Shown here: positions 17,018 to 24,199 of the stretch, in pieces
Layout of the letters: each line of letters starts with the position of its first letter
Position numbering within the stretch: position 1 is the stretch's first letter
Origin: DATBGO01 sp963695645
Lineage (GTDB): Bacteria > Actinomycetota > Actinomycetes > Streptosporangiales > Streptosporangiaceae
Assembly (NCBI GenBank): GCA_963695645.1
Contig: CAVOHC010000014.1
Location: 15,682-79,681, forward strand
Length of the DNA: 64,000 nt
Direction: 5' to 3'
The notes under the pieces: generated by a model
What the model was told of the DNA's origin: nothing
Database searches by the model: none
The model's input: the letters and a program-made list of their open reading frames with translations, nothing else
Translations under genes and position numbers: made by a program

Positions 17018-17576
17018 TTCCTGCGCGGGCTATCTGCTGGGCTTCGTGGTCGCTCATGGGCGGCCCGATGACCGGCTGACCGGTTTCGGCTGCGATGCGG
17101 CTCATGTCTTCCATGGGGACGTTCAGCTGCGTGGTGGGGGGCAGGCTGGCCGTGGCGGCGGGGATCCCGACGGCCTGGATGAAGCGCAGGAACGAGTCGT
17201 CCTGGTGAACTTGCAGCATGCCGGCGGGCTGGCGGCCCAGCACGCGGAAGGTGTGCGGCACGCCTTTGGGCAGCACGACGTAGTCACCGGGCCTGGCCAC
17301 GAAGGTGTGCTCACCGCAGCGCATGGCCAGCTGGCCGTCCAGCAGGTAGAAGCTGTCGTCCAAGTCGGGGTGCACGTGCAGCGGCGCCCCGCCGTCGGGC
17401 GAGACGGTCATCTCGATGATGGCCGGCGAGCTATCGGCCGCCGGGGTGCGCAGGACGGCGAGGGAGTCGAAGAACCAGTATGCGGGCCCTTCGCCGGCGG
17501 CGGTGTGGGTGAGATGCGCCGGCGGGTGCTCAGCGGGCTCGGCTTGGCCGGTCCCCGGGGCGGCGTGCGTGGTCAT
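16962..17576 (-). CDS. Cupin domain protein
   Basis: 204 residues. One cupin barrel: motif 1 is APLHVHPDLDDSFYLLDGQ with two His and an acidic ligand candidate, motif 2 is PGDYVVLPKGVPHTFRV with the third His. It resembles quercetinase-like or sugar-binding cupins whose metal-dependent activity varies. It lies 19 bp downstream of tetR on the same strand, so the two are probably co-transcribed. Its last 18 codons recur as a fragment at 19.46 kb. Confidence 0.88.
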   Translation of the reverse strand: MTTHAAPGTGQAEPAEHPPAHLTHTAAGEGPAYWFFDSLAVLRTPAADSSPAIIEMTVSPDGGAPLHVHPDLDDSFYLLDGQLAMRCGEHTFVARPGDYVVLPKGVPHTFRVLGRQPAGMLQVHQDDSFLRFIQAVGIPAATASLPPTTQLNVPMEDMSRIAAETGQPVIGPPMSDHEAQQIARAGTEAMLEGPGVNSADGTSG

Positions 17577-17595
17577 GATTCCCCCTATGGCGTTG

Positions 17596-18189
17596 TTAGT
17601 CGTTTTCGCCGGCGTTCTCGCTGCGCAGTGCAGCGACCAGAACGTCCAGTGCCCAGGCGATGCCCTGCTGGGCTTCCCCGGCCGACAGGCCGGTTTCCTC
17701 GGTGATGGTCACCCACGCCGACAGGCTGCACAGGTAGGCGATGGCCGCCGAGCGGCACCGGGCCTCACCGGGCTCCAGATGCGAGGTGACCTCCGCCAGC
17801 ACCGCAGTGATCGCCTGGACCCGCCGGGCGCGGTGGCCGGACCGGGCGCGCCTGCCGAGACTGCTGTGCAGCATCGACTTGGTCAGCTGCGGGTGCCGGG
17901 CGCCTGCGGCCGCTGCCCGCAAGAATTCGGAGCTGATCTCCTCCGGGCTGCCGATCTCGGTTCGCAACCCGAGCCGGGCCACTATGTGATCACCGGCGGC
18001 CGAGAACAGCTCGTCGCGGGTAGCGAAGTAGCGGTAAAGCGTGCGGGTGGAGACCCCTGCGTCGGCCGCCACCCGGGGCAGCGCGATGTCGTCGGGGTCC
18101 AGGGTCTCCAGGAGGTCCGCCAGCGAGTCCAGGATCGCCTCCCGGACCACGGCCGCCTGCCGTTCCCGAAGCGAAGACCCGGCGCTCAT
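17596..18189 (-). CDS. TetR-family transcriptional regulator
   Basis: 197 residues from ATG 18189 (MSAGSSLRERQ). The N-terminal helix-turn-helix is AILDSLADLLETLDPDDIALPRVAADAGVS then TRTLYRYFATRDELFSAAGD, a textbook TetR tri-helix. The C-terminal ligand domain ends LSAWVTITEETGLSAGEA, LDVLVAALRSEN. A perfect 18-bp palindrome begins 9 bp upstream of the start codon, so autoregulation with the downstream cupin gene is likely. An internal 76-bp piece (17738-17813) is found again at 20379-20452. Confidence 0.92.
   Translation of the reverse strand: MSAGSSLRERQAAVVREAILDSLADLLETLDPDDIALPRVAADAGVSTRTLYRYFATRDELFSAAGDHIVARLGLRTEIGSPEEISSEFLRAAAAGARHPQLTKSMLHSSLGRRARSGHRARRVQAITAVLAEVTSHLEPGEARCRSAAIAYLCSLSAWVTITEETGLSAGEAQQGIAWALDVLVAALRSENAGEND
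17738..17813. repeat. Segment B: internal tetR piece, copied at 20379-20452
   Basis: 76 bp against 74 bp, with four substitutions and one 2-bp gap. The copy in the second locus has accumulated changes that would break the reading frame. Confidence 0.9.
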
Positions 18190-18197
18190 GTCACGAG

Positions 18198-18215
18198 CAT
18201 GCCATCGATGGCATG
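18198..18215. promoter_or_regulatory. Perfect 18-bp palindrome, likely TetR operator
   Basis: CATGCCATCGATGGCATG is fully self-complementary and flanked by gagcatg on both sides. It sits 9 bp from the tetR start codon, within the expected promoter of the tetR-cupin pair. Confidence 0.7.
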
Positions 18216-18217
18216 AG

Positions 18218-18405
18218 CATGTCAAAGGCTCCGGACAGCGCCCGCAGCATGACGCGGGCGCAGGAACTGCTCGAGCGCGCCGAGAGCAGCGCCGAGCAGA
18301 TCGCGGCCGAGGCGGGCGGACCGCGCTGATGCTGCGCAGGCACTTCGATCGCAGGTGTGGGATCACGCCGCAGGCTTACCGCCCCGTACCTTCAGCCAGC
18401 CAGCC
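18218..18405 (+). pseudogene. Relic of an AraC-type regulator (HTH end only)
   Basis: In one frame the bases near 18230-18330 encode TRAQELLERAESSAEQIAAE then AGG-P-R and a stop. In another frame, from about 18325, the sequence continues TALMLRRHFDRRCGITPQAYR. Together they follow the second helix-turn-helix of GlxA/AraC regulators (AQELLE...S.EQIA...AGFG.A..LRRHF.R..G.SP.AYR), broken at the AGFGSA turn by a frameshift. No N-terminal part exists. The gene is a decayed remnant next to the TetR operator. Confidence 0.7.
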
Positions 18406-18434
18406 CCCGCCCCGTGGTCAGCCACTGGGACGTT

Positions 18435-18604
18435 GGCAGCGAGATCGCCGCGCGGCCCGGCCCCGCCCCGAGGGCGAGCCGGGCCGCGCTGGGGCCCCCG
18501 CGGAGGCCGGCTACCTGACGATCTGGATGACGCGCTCCATGCCGAGCTGGGCGCGCTCGCGGTGGTCCTGGGTGTCCATGAAGCACGCCAGCACCCAGTA
18601 CCCA
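18435..18604. repeat. Segment C: truncated copy of the cupredoxin gene 3' end
   Basis: 170 bp that match 20491-20660 with three substitutions and no gaps. In this copy the coding part is cut off at 18604 and followed by unrelated DNA leading into the toxin gene, so it is a non-functional fragment. It includes the terminator hairpin of the parent gene. Confidence 0.96.
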
Positions 18605-18670
18605 TTTCGCGCTGATGCCATCGCCTCAATAAAACTGGCTGGTCACATCCCTATGCGGCATCGCTGGTCG

Positions 18671-18943
18671 TTACAGATCCAGCCCTCGGTACACATCCCG
18701 GCGGTGCCCGACCACCGCGACAGTAACGACATGCGCGGCCTCATCCACAACATAAATCACTCGGTAGTCGCCCGCACGGATTCGTAGCCACGGCCGGTGA
18801 CCCTTGAGCGCGACGGCACCGGCAGGCCGGGGATCATCGGCTAGGGCGCGCATCGCGGCCAGCACGTCCTTACGTGCCACCGCATCTAAGTGACGCAGCG
18901 ACTTGCGGACACGCGGACGCGCCTGGACCGCATAAGCCGCCAT
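18671..18943 (-). CDS. RelE/ParE-type toxin
   Basis: 90 residues. The fold signature is clear: VRKSLRHLDAVARKDVLAAM helix pair, LADDPRPAGAVALKGHRPW, then LRIRAGDYRVIYVVDEAAHV and the end VVGHRRDVYR. This arrangement is that of RelE-type ribosome-dependent mRNA interferases or ParE relatives; the RxxDYRVIY and HRxxxY elements fit RelE. It starts 3 bp after the antitoxin stop codon, so the pair is one transcript. Confidence 0.92.
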   Translation of the reverse strand: MAAYAVQARPRVRKSLRHLDAVARKDVLAAMRALADDPRPAGAVALKGHRPWLRIRAGDYRVIYVVDEAAHVVTVAVVGHRRDVYRGLDL

Positions 18944-18946
18944 GAG

Positions 18947-19198
18947 CTAGTGCCCGAACTCGGCTTCGAGCGTTTCGACAGGCACGGAGTCACCCGGCTC
19001 ATCCCATGCAGCCTCGGCCTCGGCGACGTCCTCCGCGTCTTCCGCAGCGCGCAGCGCCGCAATTACCGACTCGGGCACGATGGCGGCCACGCGCTCGCCG
19101 CCGATTGTCAGGTGCGTTATTACGCCGTGACGGGCATTAGCAACGGCAGCCCTGACCGCCGGGCTGTCGGCGGGCACGTCACGCGCTGGCTCTCCCAT
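18947..19198 (-). CDS. Antitoxin of the RelE/ParE-type module (Phd/YefM-like)
   Basis: 83 residues from ATG 19198. N-terminal part MGEPARDVPADSPAVRAAVANARHGVITHLTIGGERVAAIVP resembles the DNA-binding half of Phd/YefM antitoxins (short strand-helix with an ITxxGxxVAxIVP core). The acidic C-terminus, AEDAEDVAEAEAAWDEPGD, would wrap the toxin. The reading frame extends upstream but only this start gives the antitoxin size. A GTACGTAC palindrome lies about 10 bp upstream. Confidence 0.82.
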   Translation of the reverse strand: MGEPARDVPADSPAVRAAVANARHGVITHLTIGGERVAAIVPESVIAALRAAEDAEDVAEAEAAWDEPGDSVPVETLEAEFGH

Positions 19199-19205
19199 GG
19201 TGATG

Positions 19206-19221
19206 AGTGTACGTACGTGTG
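19206..19221. promoter_or_regulatory. Candidate operator of the RelE/ParE-type module
   Basis: TGTACGTACGTGT contains the self-complementary GTACGTAC just upstream of the antitoxin start, the position where antitoxin-toxin complexes commonly bind. Confidence 0.4.
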
Positions 19222-19454
19222 TCGCGGCGTGCGCCGCCGTGCCCCGATGAACTGGGGCAAGCAACTCGTCGTATCCGCGGATCGCGCAGTCAGCCAGACC
19301 TGGCCGCAGCGCCGCACGCATCCGGAAGCCATCCGAAAGACCGCGAAGCGAAGTAATGGTAGATATTGACACTGCCGCTGTGTCCGCATCAATGTTCCGT
19401 TGAGTTACTGTCCGCGCTCTGAGCCGCGCAGCCCCCGGTGAGGCAACGACCTGA

Positions 19455-19547
19455 CCACGCGCCGATGGCACATCTGGAAAACGCCGCTGGTTTCACCCCG
19501 ATGCGCCGTCGGCGCTATTGACCCCGGACCTTCGAGCATGGCCTCTG
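19455..19547. repeat. Segment A copy: orphan cupin 3' end
   Basis: 93-bp near-copy of 16924-17017. It has no cupin gene attached; unrelated DNA leading to the Phd antitoxin follows immediately. Confidence 0.95.
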
Positions 19548-19667
19548 GGTGGGCGACCTGCACGGACGGGGCCAGTCTGGTGAGCCTGGCGGGTAGGCAG
19601 CGTCCTTGGCCGTTGCGGGTCTTCCCGGTGCATCTCTACTGGGTTAGCCCGACCGCAGCTGATGTTG

Positions 19668-19680
19668 TAACATATTGTTA
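19668..19680 (+). promoter_or_regulatory. AT-rich near-palindrome at the Phd/PIN promoter
   Basis: TAACATATTGTTA, in a strongly GC-rich surrounding, 9 bp before the ATG at 19689. It may supply a -10 element of a leaderless transcript and an operator. Two similar 13-mers occur at 50036 and 58133. Confidence 0.5.
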
Positions 19681-19688
19681 TGACAACT

Positions 19689-19970
19689 ATGACGATGGGT
19701 GTGCGGGAGGTTACCCGCAATACCTCCGAGGTATTCGAGCGGACGAGCAACGGCGACACCATCATCGTGACCAACCGCGGCAGGGTGGTCGGGATCATCA
19801 CGCCCCCCCAGGCGTACTCCCCAGAGCTGGCCGAGCTCATCGCCGCGGGCGCGGTGCTGCCGCCGGCCGTTCCCGGCGGCACGTCCGCGCTGCTATCGAT
19901 GTCTGTCCCGGCGGGCGAGACAAAGAACTCCTCGGCCGACCTTGATGCGATCCGAGAGGATCGCAGGTGA
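19689..19970 (+). CDS. Phd/YefM-type antitoxin
   Basis: 93 residues from ATG 19689; ATG 19680 and 19695 are also in frame. MGVREVTRNTSEVFERTSNGDTIIVTNRGRVVGIITP is the classical Phd/YefM fold (V-R-x4-N-x-S-E-V.. and I-I-V-T-x-R-G-R-V-V). The C-terminal tail is longer, with a Pro/Gly segment and acidic end for toxin binding. Its stop overlaps the PIN toxin start by the GTGA arrangement, so translation is coupled. Confidence 0.92.
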   Translation: MTMGVREVTRNTSEVFERTSNGDTIIVTNRGRVVGIITPPQAYSPELAELIAAGAVLPPAVPGGTSALLSMSVPAGETKNSSADLDAIREDRR

Positions 19971-20353
19971 TCTACATCGACACCTCTGCCGTGCTCAAGC
20001 TTGTCCATCCCGAGCCCGAGAGCGCGCCGCTGCGGATCTGGCTGGCCGACCACCCGGACGACCTGGTGAGTTCAGCCCTGGTCCGCACCGAGACGCGCCG
20101 CGCATTGTTGCGCAATGACCCGGCTGCGCTGCCGAATCTGCCAGCGGTCTTGTCGGTGATAGCCCAGATCCCGGTCAGCGAAGCTGTCCTGGATTCGGCC
20201 GCGAGGTTCCCAGATCACATGCTTCGCTCGTTGGACGCTATTCACCTAGCCAGCGCTCAGGCAATAGCTGGCGTGACGGCTCTGCTCGCCTATGACAAAC
20301 GGCTGGCCGAAGCGTCACGTCTGGCGGGCATCACCGTGGTCAGCCCAGCCTGA
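19967..20353 (+). CDS. PIN-domain toxin (VapC-like ribonuclease)
   Basis: 128 residues, GTG start overlapping the antitoxin stop by 4 bp. The four acidic metal ligands of PIN ribonucleases are present: Asp in MIYIDTSAVLKL, Glu in VRTETRRAL, Asp in LRSLDAIHLASA, and Asp in LAYDKRL. A Mg2+-dependent endoribonuclease is expected. Followed by a scar of tetR sequence (segment B copy). Confidence 0.93.
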   Translation: MIYIDTSAVLKLVHPEPESAPLRIWLADHPDDLVSSALVRTETRRALLRNDPAALPNLPAVLSVIAQIPVSEAVLDSAARFPDHMLRSLDAIHLASAQAIAGVTALLAYDKRLAEASRLAGITVVSPA

Positions 20354-20378
20354 TGGGATCACGCTCACCTTCCGTCCC

Positions 20379-20452
20379 GCGATGGCCGCCTAGCGGCACC
20401 GGGCCGCACCGGGTTCCAGATGCGAGGTGACCTCCGCGCACCGCCGTGATCG
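20379..20452. repeat. Segment B copy: orphan tetR fragment
   Basis: 74 bp similar to 17738-17813, no longer part of any gene. Only about 40 bp separate it from segment C, against about 620 bp between the two in the first locus, so the intervening part has been lost here. Confidence 0.88.
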
Positions 20453-20490
20453 GTGGCTGATCAGCCAGCGCCTGATGCGGGCGCAGCGTA

Positions 20491-20660
20491 GGCAGCGAGA
20501 TCGCCGCGCGGCCCGGCCCCGCCCCGAGGGCGGGCCGGGCCGCGCTGGGGCCCCCGCGGAGGCCGGCTACCTGACGATCTGGATGACGCGCTCCATGCCG
20601 AGCTGGGTGTGCTCGCGGTGGTCCTGGGTGTCCATGAAGCACGCCAGCACCCAGTACCCA
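20491..20660. repeat. Segment C, intact copy: 3' end of the cupredoxin-like gene
   Basis: 170 bp nearly identical to 18435-18604. Here it is continuous with the complete gene, so this is the parental copy. Confidence 0.95.
20508..20543 (-). terminator. Strong hairpin after the cupredoxin-like gene
   Basis: GC-only stem: GCGGCCCGGCCCCGCCC pairs with GGGCGGGCCGGGCCGC around a CGA loop, 16 bp with one bulge, starting 24 bp past the stop codon. No T-run, as is common in actinobacteria. Confidence 0.7.
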
Positions 20661-21421
20661 GGCCGGTTGTGGATGACCTGCTGCTGGTAGGCGCCGTGCG
20701 TCAGGATGTTGACGAATGAGTAGAAGTCGGTGGCCAGGCGCTGCGCCTGGCTGTCCTTGCCGGCCTTCAGCAGCGCAGCGATCTTGCGCGCGTCGGCCGC
20801 ATTGCGGCCGCGGGCTGCGACGATCATGTGCACGAGGAAGCCATGGTTGGCGAAGCGGACCAGCTCGCCGTCGTGCAGCCTTCCGGGCCCGCGGAAGCCG
20901 AACTCGATCGACGCGACTGTCGCCTGCGGCTTAGGCAGCTTGGCCGGCGAAGCGGCCCCGGTGATCGTGAATTGTGTATGCGGCGGGATCTTGGCATTCG
21001 ATGCCAGGTCGAGCGCGACATATCTGCCGGGAGCCAGGTTGGCCTGGGCCGAGGTGGTGCCCTTGTTGGCCTGCGGGCTGAAGACGATGGACGCGATGAG
21101 GGCGATGTTGTTCGGGTCTCCCGCCGCGGCCTGGAAGAGCTGGGCCACGGTGACCCCCGGGTCGAGCCGGACAAATGTCGGGTCCCCCTGCGGCTCGCGG
21201 GTAACCTTCGACACGACCTCGACCCCGCCGGACGTCGCCCCGGTGACTTTGATCGTCTTGCCGTTCATCGCAACAAAGATCTTGGGTAGTGCCGCGTGGC
21301 TCGGTACCAGGGAGCGCGCCGGCCGGGCGACGGCGGCACTGGCGGCCACGCCGGTCACGCCGAGGGCCGCCGCGGTGACGGCAGCGCCGACGGCTACGTG
21401 AATCCGCTTGTGCTTAAGCAT
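20567..21421 (-). CDS. Secreted cupredoxin-like protein
   Basis: 284 residues. Signal peptide: basic MLKHKRIHVAVG, hydrophobic Ala/Val run, ASAAVARPAR. The C-terminal half looks like a cupredoxin barrel: a His in GFLVHMIVAA, then GYWVLACFMDTQDHREHTQLGMERVIQIV, which orders Cys, two His and Met much as in type-1 copper sites. The Cys-His spacing is not the standard one, so copper binding is a guess. The middle contains NIALIASIVFSPQANKGTTSAQANLAPGRYVALDL, a beta-sandwich-like stretch. The last 31 codons are duplicated at 18.5 kb. Confidence 0.8.
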   Translation of the reverse strand: MLKHKRIHVAVGAAVTAAALGVTGVAASAAVARPARSLVPSHAALPKIFVAMNGKTIKVTGATSGGVEVVSKVTREPQGDPTFVRLDPGVTVAQLFQAAAGDPNNIALIASIVFSPQANKGTTSAQANLAPGRYVALDLASNAKIPPHTQFTITGAASPAKLPKPQATVASIEFGFRGPGRLHDGELVRFANHGFLVHMIVAARGRNAADARKIAALLKAGKDSQAQRLATDFYSFVNILTHGAYQQQVIHNRPGYWVLACFMDTQDHREHTQLGMERVIQIVR

Positions 21422-22000
21422 AGATTTGTCCCCTTATGGATATGTATATGCCGGTTCGATGCCAGCATGTGCCGGACGTATAGATAGACGCCGCACTAAT
21501 GGCTGCGGATGACACCACTTGGGTGGTTTGCTGTCCCTAAATCGATTGCAGAACGAAAGGCGGCGCTCAGGCGCTTCGGTTGTGGGCCCGGCCGAGTTCA
21601 CAGCCTGCAACTTTATATGGCGAGGGCGTCGTTCGCCGATCAGGGGACGAAGGCTGCGATTCTGGACCGCCTTTGGCTGGCCGCCACATTCCCGAAAACT
21701 GTCGCCAGGCCGAGGCAGAAAGGCCGAGCGGGTGCTGGCTGACAGTGATCGGAGGGATATGCGCTGGTCGGAGATGGAAGACGCGCAGCCGCGGCTAACC
21801 GAGCTCGGACGGCGGCGCTTGCTCGCCCCCGGGTGGCACCCTAAGCCCGGGTGCCACCCTGAGCCCCGGTGGCAGCCTCAGCCCCGGTGGCAGCACCAGC
21901 CCACGTGAGCCCGGTGGCGGCCTATGCGAGCCCCGGTGGCAGCACCAGCCCAGGCCCGGCACATCACGTGCGGCCTGCGCCGTGGGGGCAGAATGCTGCC
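21422..22000. other. 579-bp gap, repeats and a hairpin, no convincing gene
   Basis: Upstream of the cupredoxin gene there is an AT-rich patch (tatggatatgtatatgcc near 21435-21452) likely to hold its promoter. Open frames at 21509-21908 have biased, Arg/Pro-rich translations and are not credible. From about 21830 to 21960 short repeats of the type agccccggtggcagcac occur. Confidence 0.65.
21831..21859. terminator. Perfect 11-bp inverted repeat
   Basis: GGGTGGCACCC (21831-21841) and GGGTGCCACCC (21849-21859) with loop TAAGCCC form a perfect stem. No gene ends immediately before it; it could be a barrier between the two transcription units or a by-product of the local repeats. Confidence 0.45.
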
Positions 22001-22819
22001 ATGGCCATTGTCGACGCCTGGATGCAGCATCCGACTCCGGGATTTCTGCAGAATGACATGTTCGAGTCGCTTCGGCGGTGGACCGGGCAGCAGCTGCCGG
22101 TCGACGAGGTACCCATCGAGCGCACCCTCGCCGCCATGGACGAAGCCGGCGTGCAGCGCGGGATGATCTGCGCCTGGTACGACGCGAGCGGCCCGCTCAT
22201 CAGCAACGACCTGGTGGCGGGCTGGGTCGCGGCGCATCCGGACCGGCTGACCGGCATCGCGTCCGTCGACATCCGCCGCCCGCGGCCGGCCGTGCTGGAA
22301 CTGCGCCGGGCGGTCAGCGAGCTCGGGTTCCGCGGGTTGCGCGTCGTGCCGTGGCTGTGGGGACTGCCGCCTAATCACCGGCTGTACTATCCGCTGTTGG
22401 CTGAGTGCGTGGAACTCGGCATCCCGTTCCTGACCCAGGTCGGCCACACTGGCCCACTGCGCACGTCGGAGACCGGCCGGCCGATCCCCTACCTCGACGA
22501 CGTCGCCCTCGACTTCCCCGAACTCGTGATCGTCGGCGGCCACATCGGCTACCCGTGGACCACCGAGATGATCGCGCTTGCCACCAAGTACCCCAACGTC
22601 TACATCGACACCTCCGCCTACGTGGCGCACCGCTACCCGGCCGAGCTCGTCGAGTACCTGCGCGGGCATGGCCGGCGTAAGGTCCTCTTCGGGTCCAACT
22701 ACCCCATGATCACCCCGGCGCAGGCCCTGCGGCGCCTCGGCGAGCTCGGCCTGGACGACGAGGCCCGGGACCTGTTCCTGGGCGGCAACGCGTCGCGGCT
22801 CTTCGCCACGGACAGCTGA
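22001..22819 (+). CDS. Amidohydrolase_2-type metal-dependent hydrolase
   Basis: 272 residues from ATG 22001. TIM-barrel of the Amidohydrolase_2 family (decarboxylases and hydratases such as ACMSD and gamma-resorcylate decarboxylase). Seen are the N-terminal VDAWMQHP (D-x-W-M-Q-H in place of DxHxH), GIPFLTQVGHTGP with a metal His, ELVIVGGHIGYPWTTEM with the second His, and the final VLFGSNYPM, where the family has G-S/T-D. Asp replaced by Asn at this last site is unusual. A frame open further upstream is repeat-derived. Confidence 0.88.
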   Translation: MAIVDAWMQHPTPGFLQNDMFESLRRWTGQQLPVDEVPIERTLAAMDEAGVQRGMICAWYDASGPLISNDLVAGWVAAHPDRLTGIASVDIRRPRPAVLELRRAVSELGFRGLRVVPWLWGLPPNHRLYYPLLAECVELGIPFLTQVGHTGPLRTSETGRPIPYLDDVALDFPELVIVGGHIGYPWTTEMIALATKYPNVYIDTSAYVAHRYPAELVEYLRGHGRRKVLFGSNYPMITPAQALRRLGELGLDDEARDLFLGGNASRLFATDS

Positions 22820-23147
22820 CGACCTGCCGCAACCGGGGCGGGGCAGCGGCTCGCTTTCCCGAATAAGAACGGTGCACTGCAACGTGATTCGTGCACCACC
22901 CCCGCCCATGACCCGGATACAGGAGCCTGACCTCAGATCCCGCGCCGGTTCCCCGGGTATCAGAAAGGCAGCAGCGCGTGGTCGTCCTTCGCCGAATCAG
23001 CGGTAGCCCGGGCCAGCTCTGGTCAGCGCACCCGGTGCCATGATCACGGTTATCAAGGTGTGCCCGGACCCCACCAAATCACCCGCGATCATGTCAGAGA
23101 CAGCATGAGCCGCGCCCGGCGCCCGGCGGCCCGCCGGAGTCTGTCGG
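22820..23147. other. 328-bp convergent intergenic region
   Basis: Between two convergent genes. A GGTGCAC/GTGCACC inverted repeat (22871-22877 and 22891-22897, 13-nt loop) could end the amidohydrolase transcript. Nothing else recognisable. Confidence 0.6.
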
Positions 23148-23645
23148 TCAGCCCTTGACGTAGGCCAGTTTCTCGGTGACCAGGCCATTCCTGACCGTGA
23201 TGATGTCTGCGCCGCGCACGTGGCCGTCGCCCCAGTCGAACCGCCACCGCTGAACCAGGCGGTCACCGGCGACGAACGAGTCCTCCACGGTGAAATGGCT
23301 GCGCTCGTTGTCGAAGATCGGCTTCCAGGCGGCGCGGATGGCCATCCTGCCGGTGCTGCGCTCGCCGTCCGGTCCCGGGAAGGTGGACTCGAATACGCAG
23401 TCCTCGCTCGTCAGCGCCAGGGCGGCGTCGAGGTCGTGGGCGTTCCAGGCCGCATTGAAACGGTCGACGACCGCGGCGACCTGCTCGGCGGCGTGGCTGC
23501 CGGTCACCTGCTCGGCGGCGGGGCTGGCAGCGACCTGCCCGGCGGCGTGGCTGCCGGTCACCTGCTCGGCGGCCGGGCTGGCAGCGATCTGCTCGCCGGC
23601 GGGGCTGGCGGCGGGCTGCTCGGCGGCGGGGCTGGCGGCGGTCAT
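23148..23645 (-). CDS. SnoaL/NTF2-like protein with N-terminal repeats
   Basis: 165 residues. The C-terminal 110 are a SnoaL-type cone: AAVVDRFNAAWNAHDLDAAL, TSEDCVFESTFPGPDGE, GRMAIRAAWKPIF, and WRFDWGDGHVRGADIITVRNG then VTEKLAYVKG. The first 55 residues are six nine-residue repeats (AASPAAEQV and TGSHAAEQV types) from 27-bp units, probably a flexible tail. Its start overlaps the DUF1059 stop (ATGA), so the two proteins are co-translated. Function likely enzymatic on a small molecule, unknown. Confidence 0.87.
   Translation of the reverse strand: MTAASPAAEQPAASPAGEQIAASPAAEQVTGSHAAGQVAASPAAEQVTGSHAAEQVAAVVDRFNAAWNAHDLDAALALTSEDCVFESTFPGPDGERSTGRMAIRAAWKPIFDNERSHFTVEDSFVAGDRLVQRWRFDWGDGHVRGADIITVRNGLVTEKLAYVKG
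23479..23640 (-). repeat. Six 27-bp coding repeats in the SnoaL gene
   Basis: Six units of 27 bp alternating between two variants (ending ctgccggtc or ctggcagcg), wholly inside the 5' part of the gene and frame-neutral. Confidence 0.95.
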
Positions 23646-23836
23646 GCCAGCGCGGGCTCGGCGTCCTGCAGCGCGCCCCTGAGCATCTCCCGCAGCTCGG
23701 GGGTGTCGGCGTGGCCGTGCTTGGCGACGGCATGCGCGGTGGCGGCGTCGAGGACCTCGTCCTCGCTGCCCGCGATCGTGAGCGTGCAGTTGCTGTCGCT
23801 CGGTGCCTGGCGGCAGTCGATCATCTTCCTGGCCAT
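23642..23836 (-). CDS. DUF1059-type small protein
   Basis: 64 residues beginning MARKMIDCRQAPSDSNCTLTIAGSEDEVLDAATAHAVAKHGHADTPE; the DCR..PSD..CT...G..DEV...A..HA...HGH.DTPELR pattern is diagnostic of DUF1059. Two Cys and several His could bind a metal. First gene of a two-gene operon with the SnoaL protein, behind two dyads that probably bind a regulator. Confidence 0.92.
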   Translation of the reverse strand: MARKMIDCRQAPSDSNCTLTIAGSEDEVLDAATAHAVAKHGHADTPELREMLRGALQDAEPALA

Positions 23837-23882
23837 GGTGGTTCCTTCCGCCCTGCTCGCAGCCGCGACCGCGAGACTGCTT

Positions 23883-23919
23883 ACCTACTGATAGGTCAGA
23901 TACTTACCTACTATTAGGT
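23883..23919. promoter_or_regulatory. Twin dyads upstream of DUF1059-SnoaL
   Basis: ACCTACTGATAGGT (23883-23896) and ACCTACTATTAGGT (23906-23919): same ACCTA...TAGGT arms, starts 23 bp apart (about two helical turns), both embedded in TTACCTACT...AGGTCAG. Their position 47-83 bp upstream of the start fits operators of a TetR- or MarR-type repressor. The cognate regulator is not adjacent. Confidence 0.65.
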
Positions 23920-24186
23920 CAGCGTCAAGGGCCGTGGGGTCAGCGTCAAGGGCCGTGGGGTCAGCGTCAAGGGCGTGGGTCAGCGTCAAGGGCGTGGCTC
24001 AGCGTCAAGGGCGTGGGTCAGCGTCTAGGGCGTGGCTCGGCGTCTAGGGCGTGGGTCAGCGTCTAGGGCGTGGCTCGGCGTCTAGGGCGTAGGTCGGCGT
24101 CTAGGGCGTAGGTCGGCGTCTAGGGCGTGGCTCAGCGTCTAGGGCGCAGGTCGACGTCTAGGGCGCAGGTCAGCGTCAAGGGTGCC
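23918..24186. repeat. 19-bp minisatellite, about 14 units
   Basis: Units of the form gtcagcgtctagggcgtgg, with ctc/gtc and caa/cta alternation; the first two carry an extra base or two. The tract separates the twin dyads from the 3' end of the membrane glycosyltransferase gene. Confidence 0.95.
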
Positions 24187-24199
24187 ATGGCGGCCGGGG

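Noticed and set aside
19493..20053. Leftward 186-codon ORF ending like the cupin protein
   Set aside because: Only its last ten codons match the cupin because they lie in segment A copy; the rest is antisense to the Phd/PIN genes.
16924..20660. Mobile element as the cause of the repeated A, B and C segments
   Set aside because: No transposase, terminal inverted repeats or target-site duplication seen; partial copies of ordinary genes in collinear order fit a tandem duplication better.
23918..24186. CRISPR-like appearance of the 19-bp (and 13-bp) arrays
   Set aside because: Units are contiguous without unique spacers, too short, and there are no cas genes.
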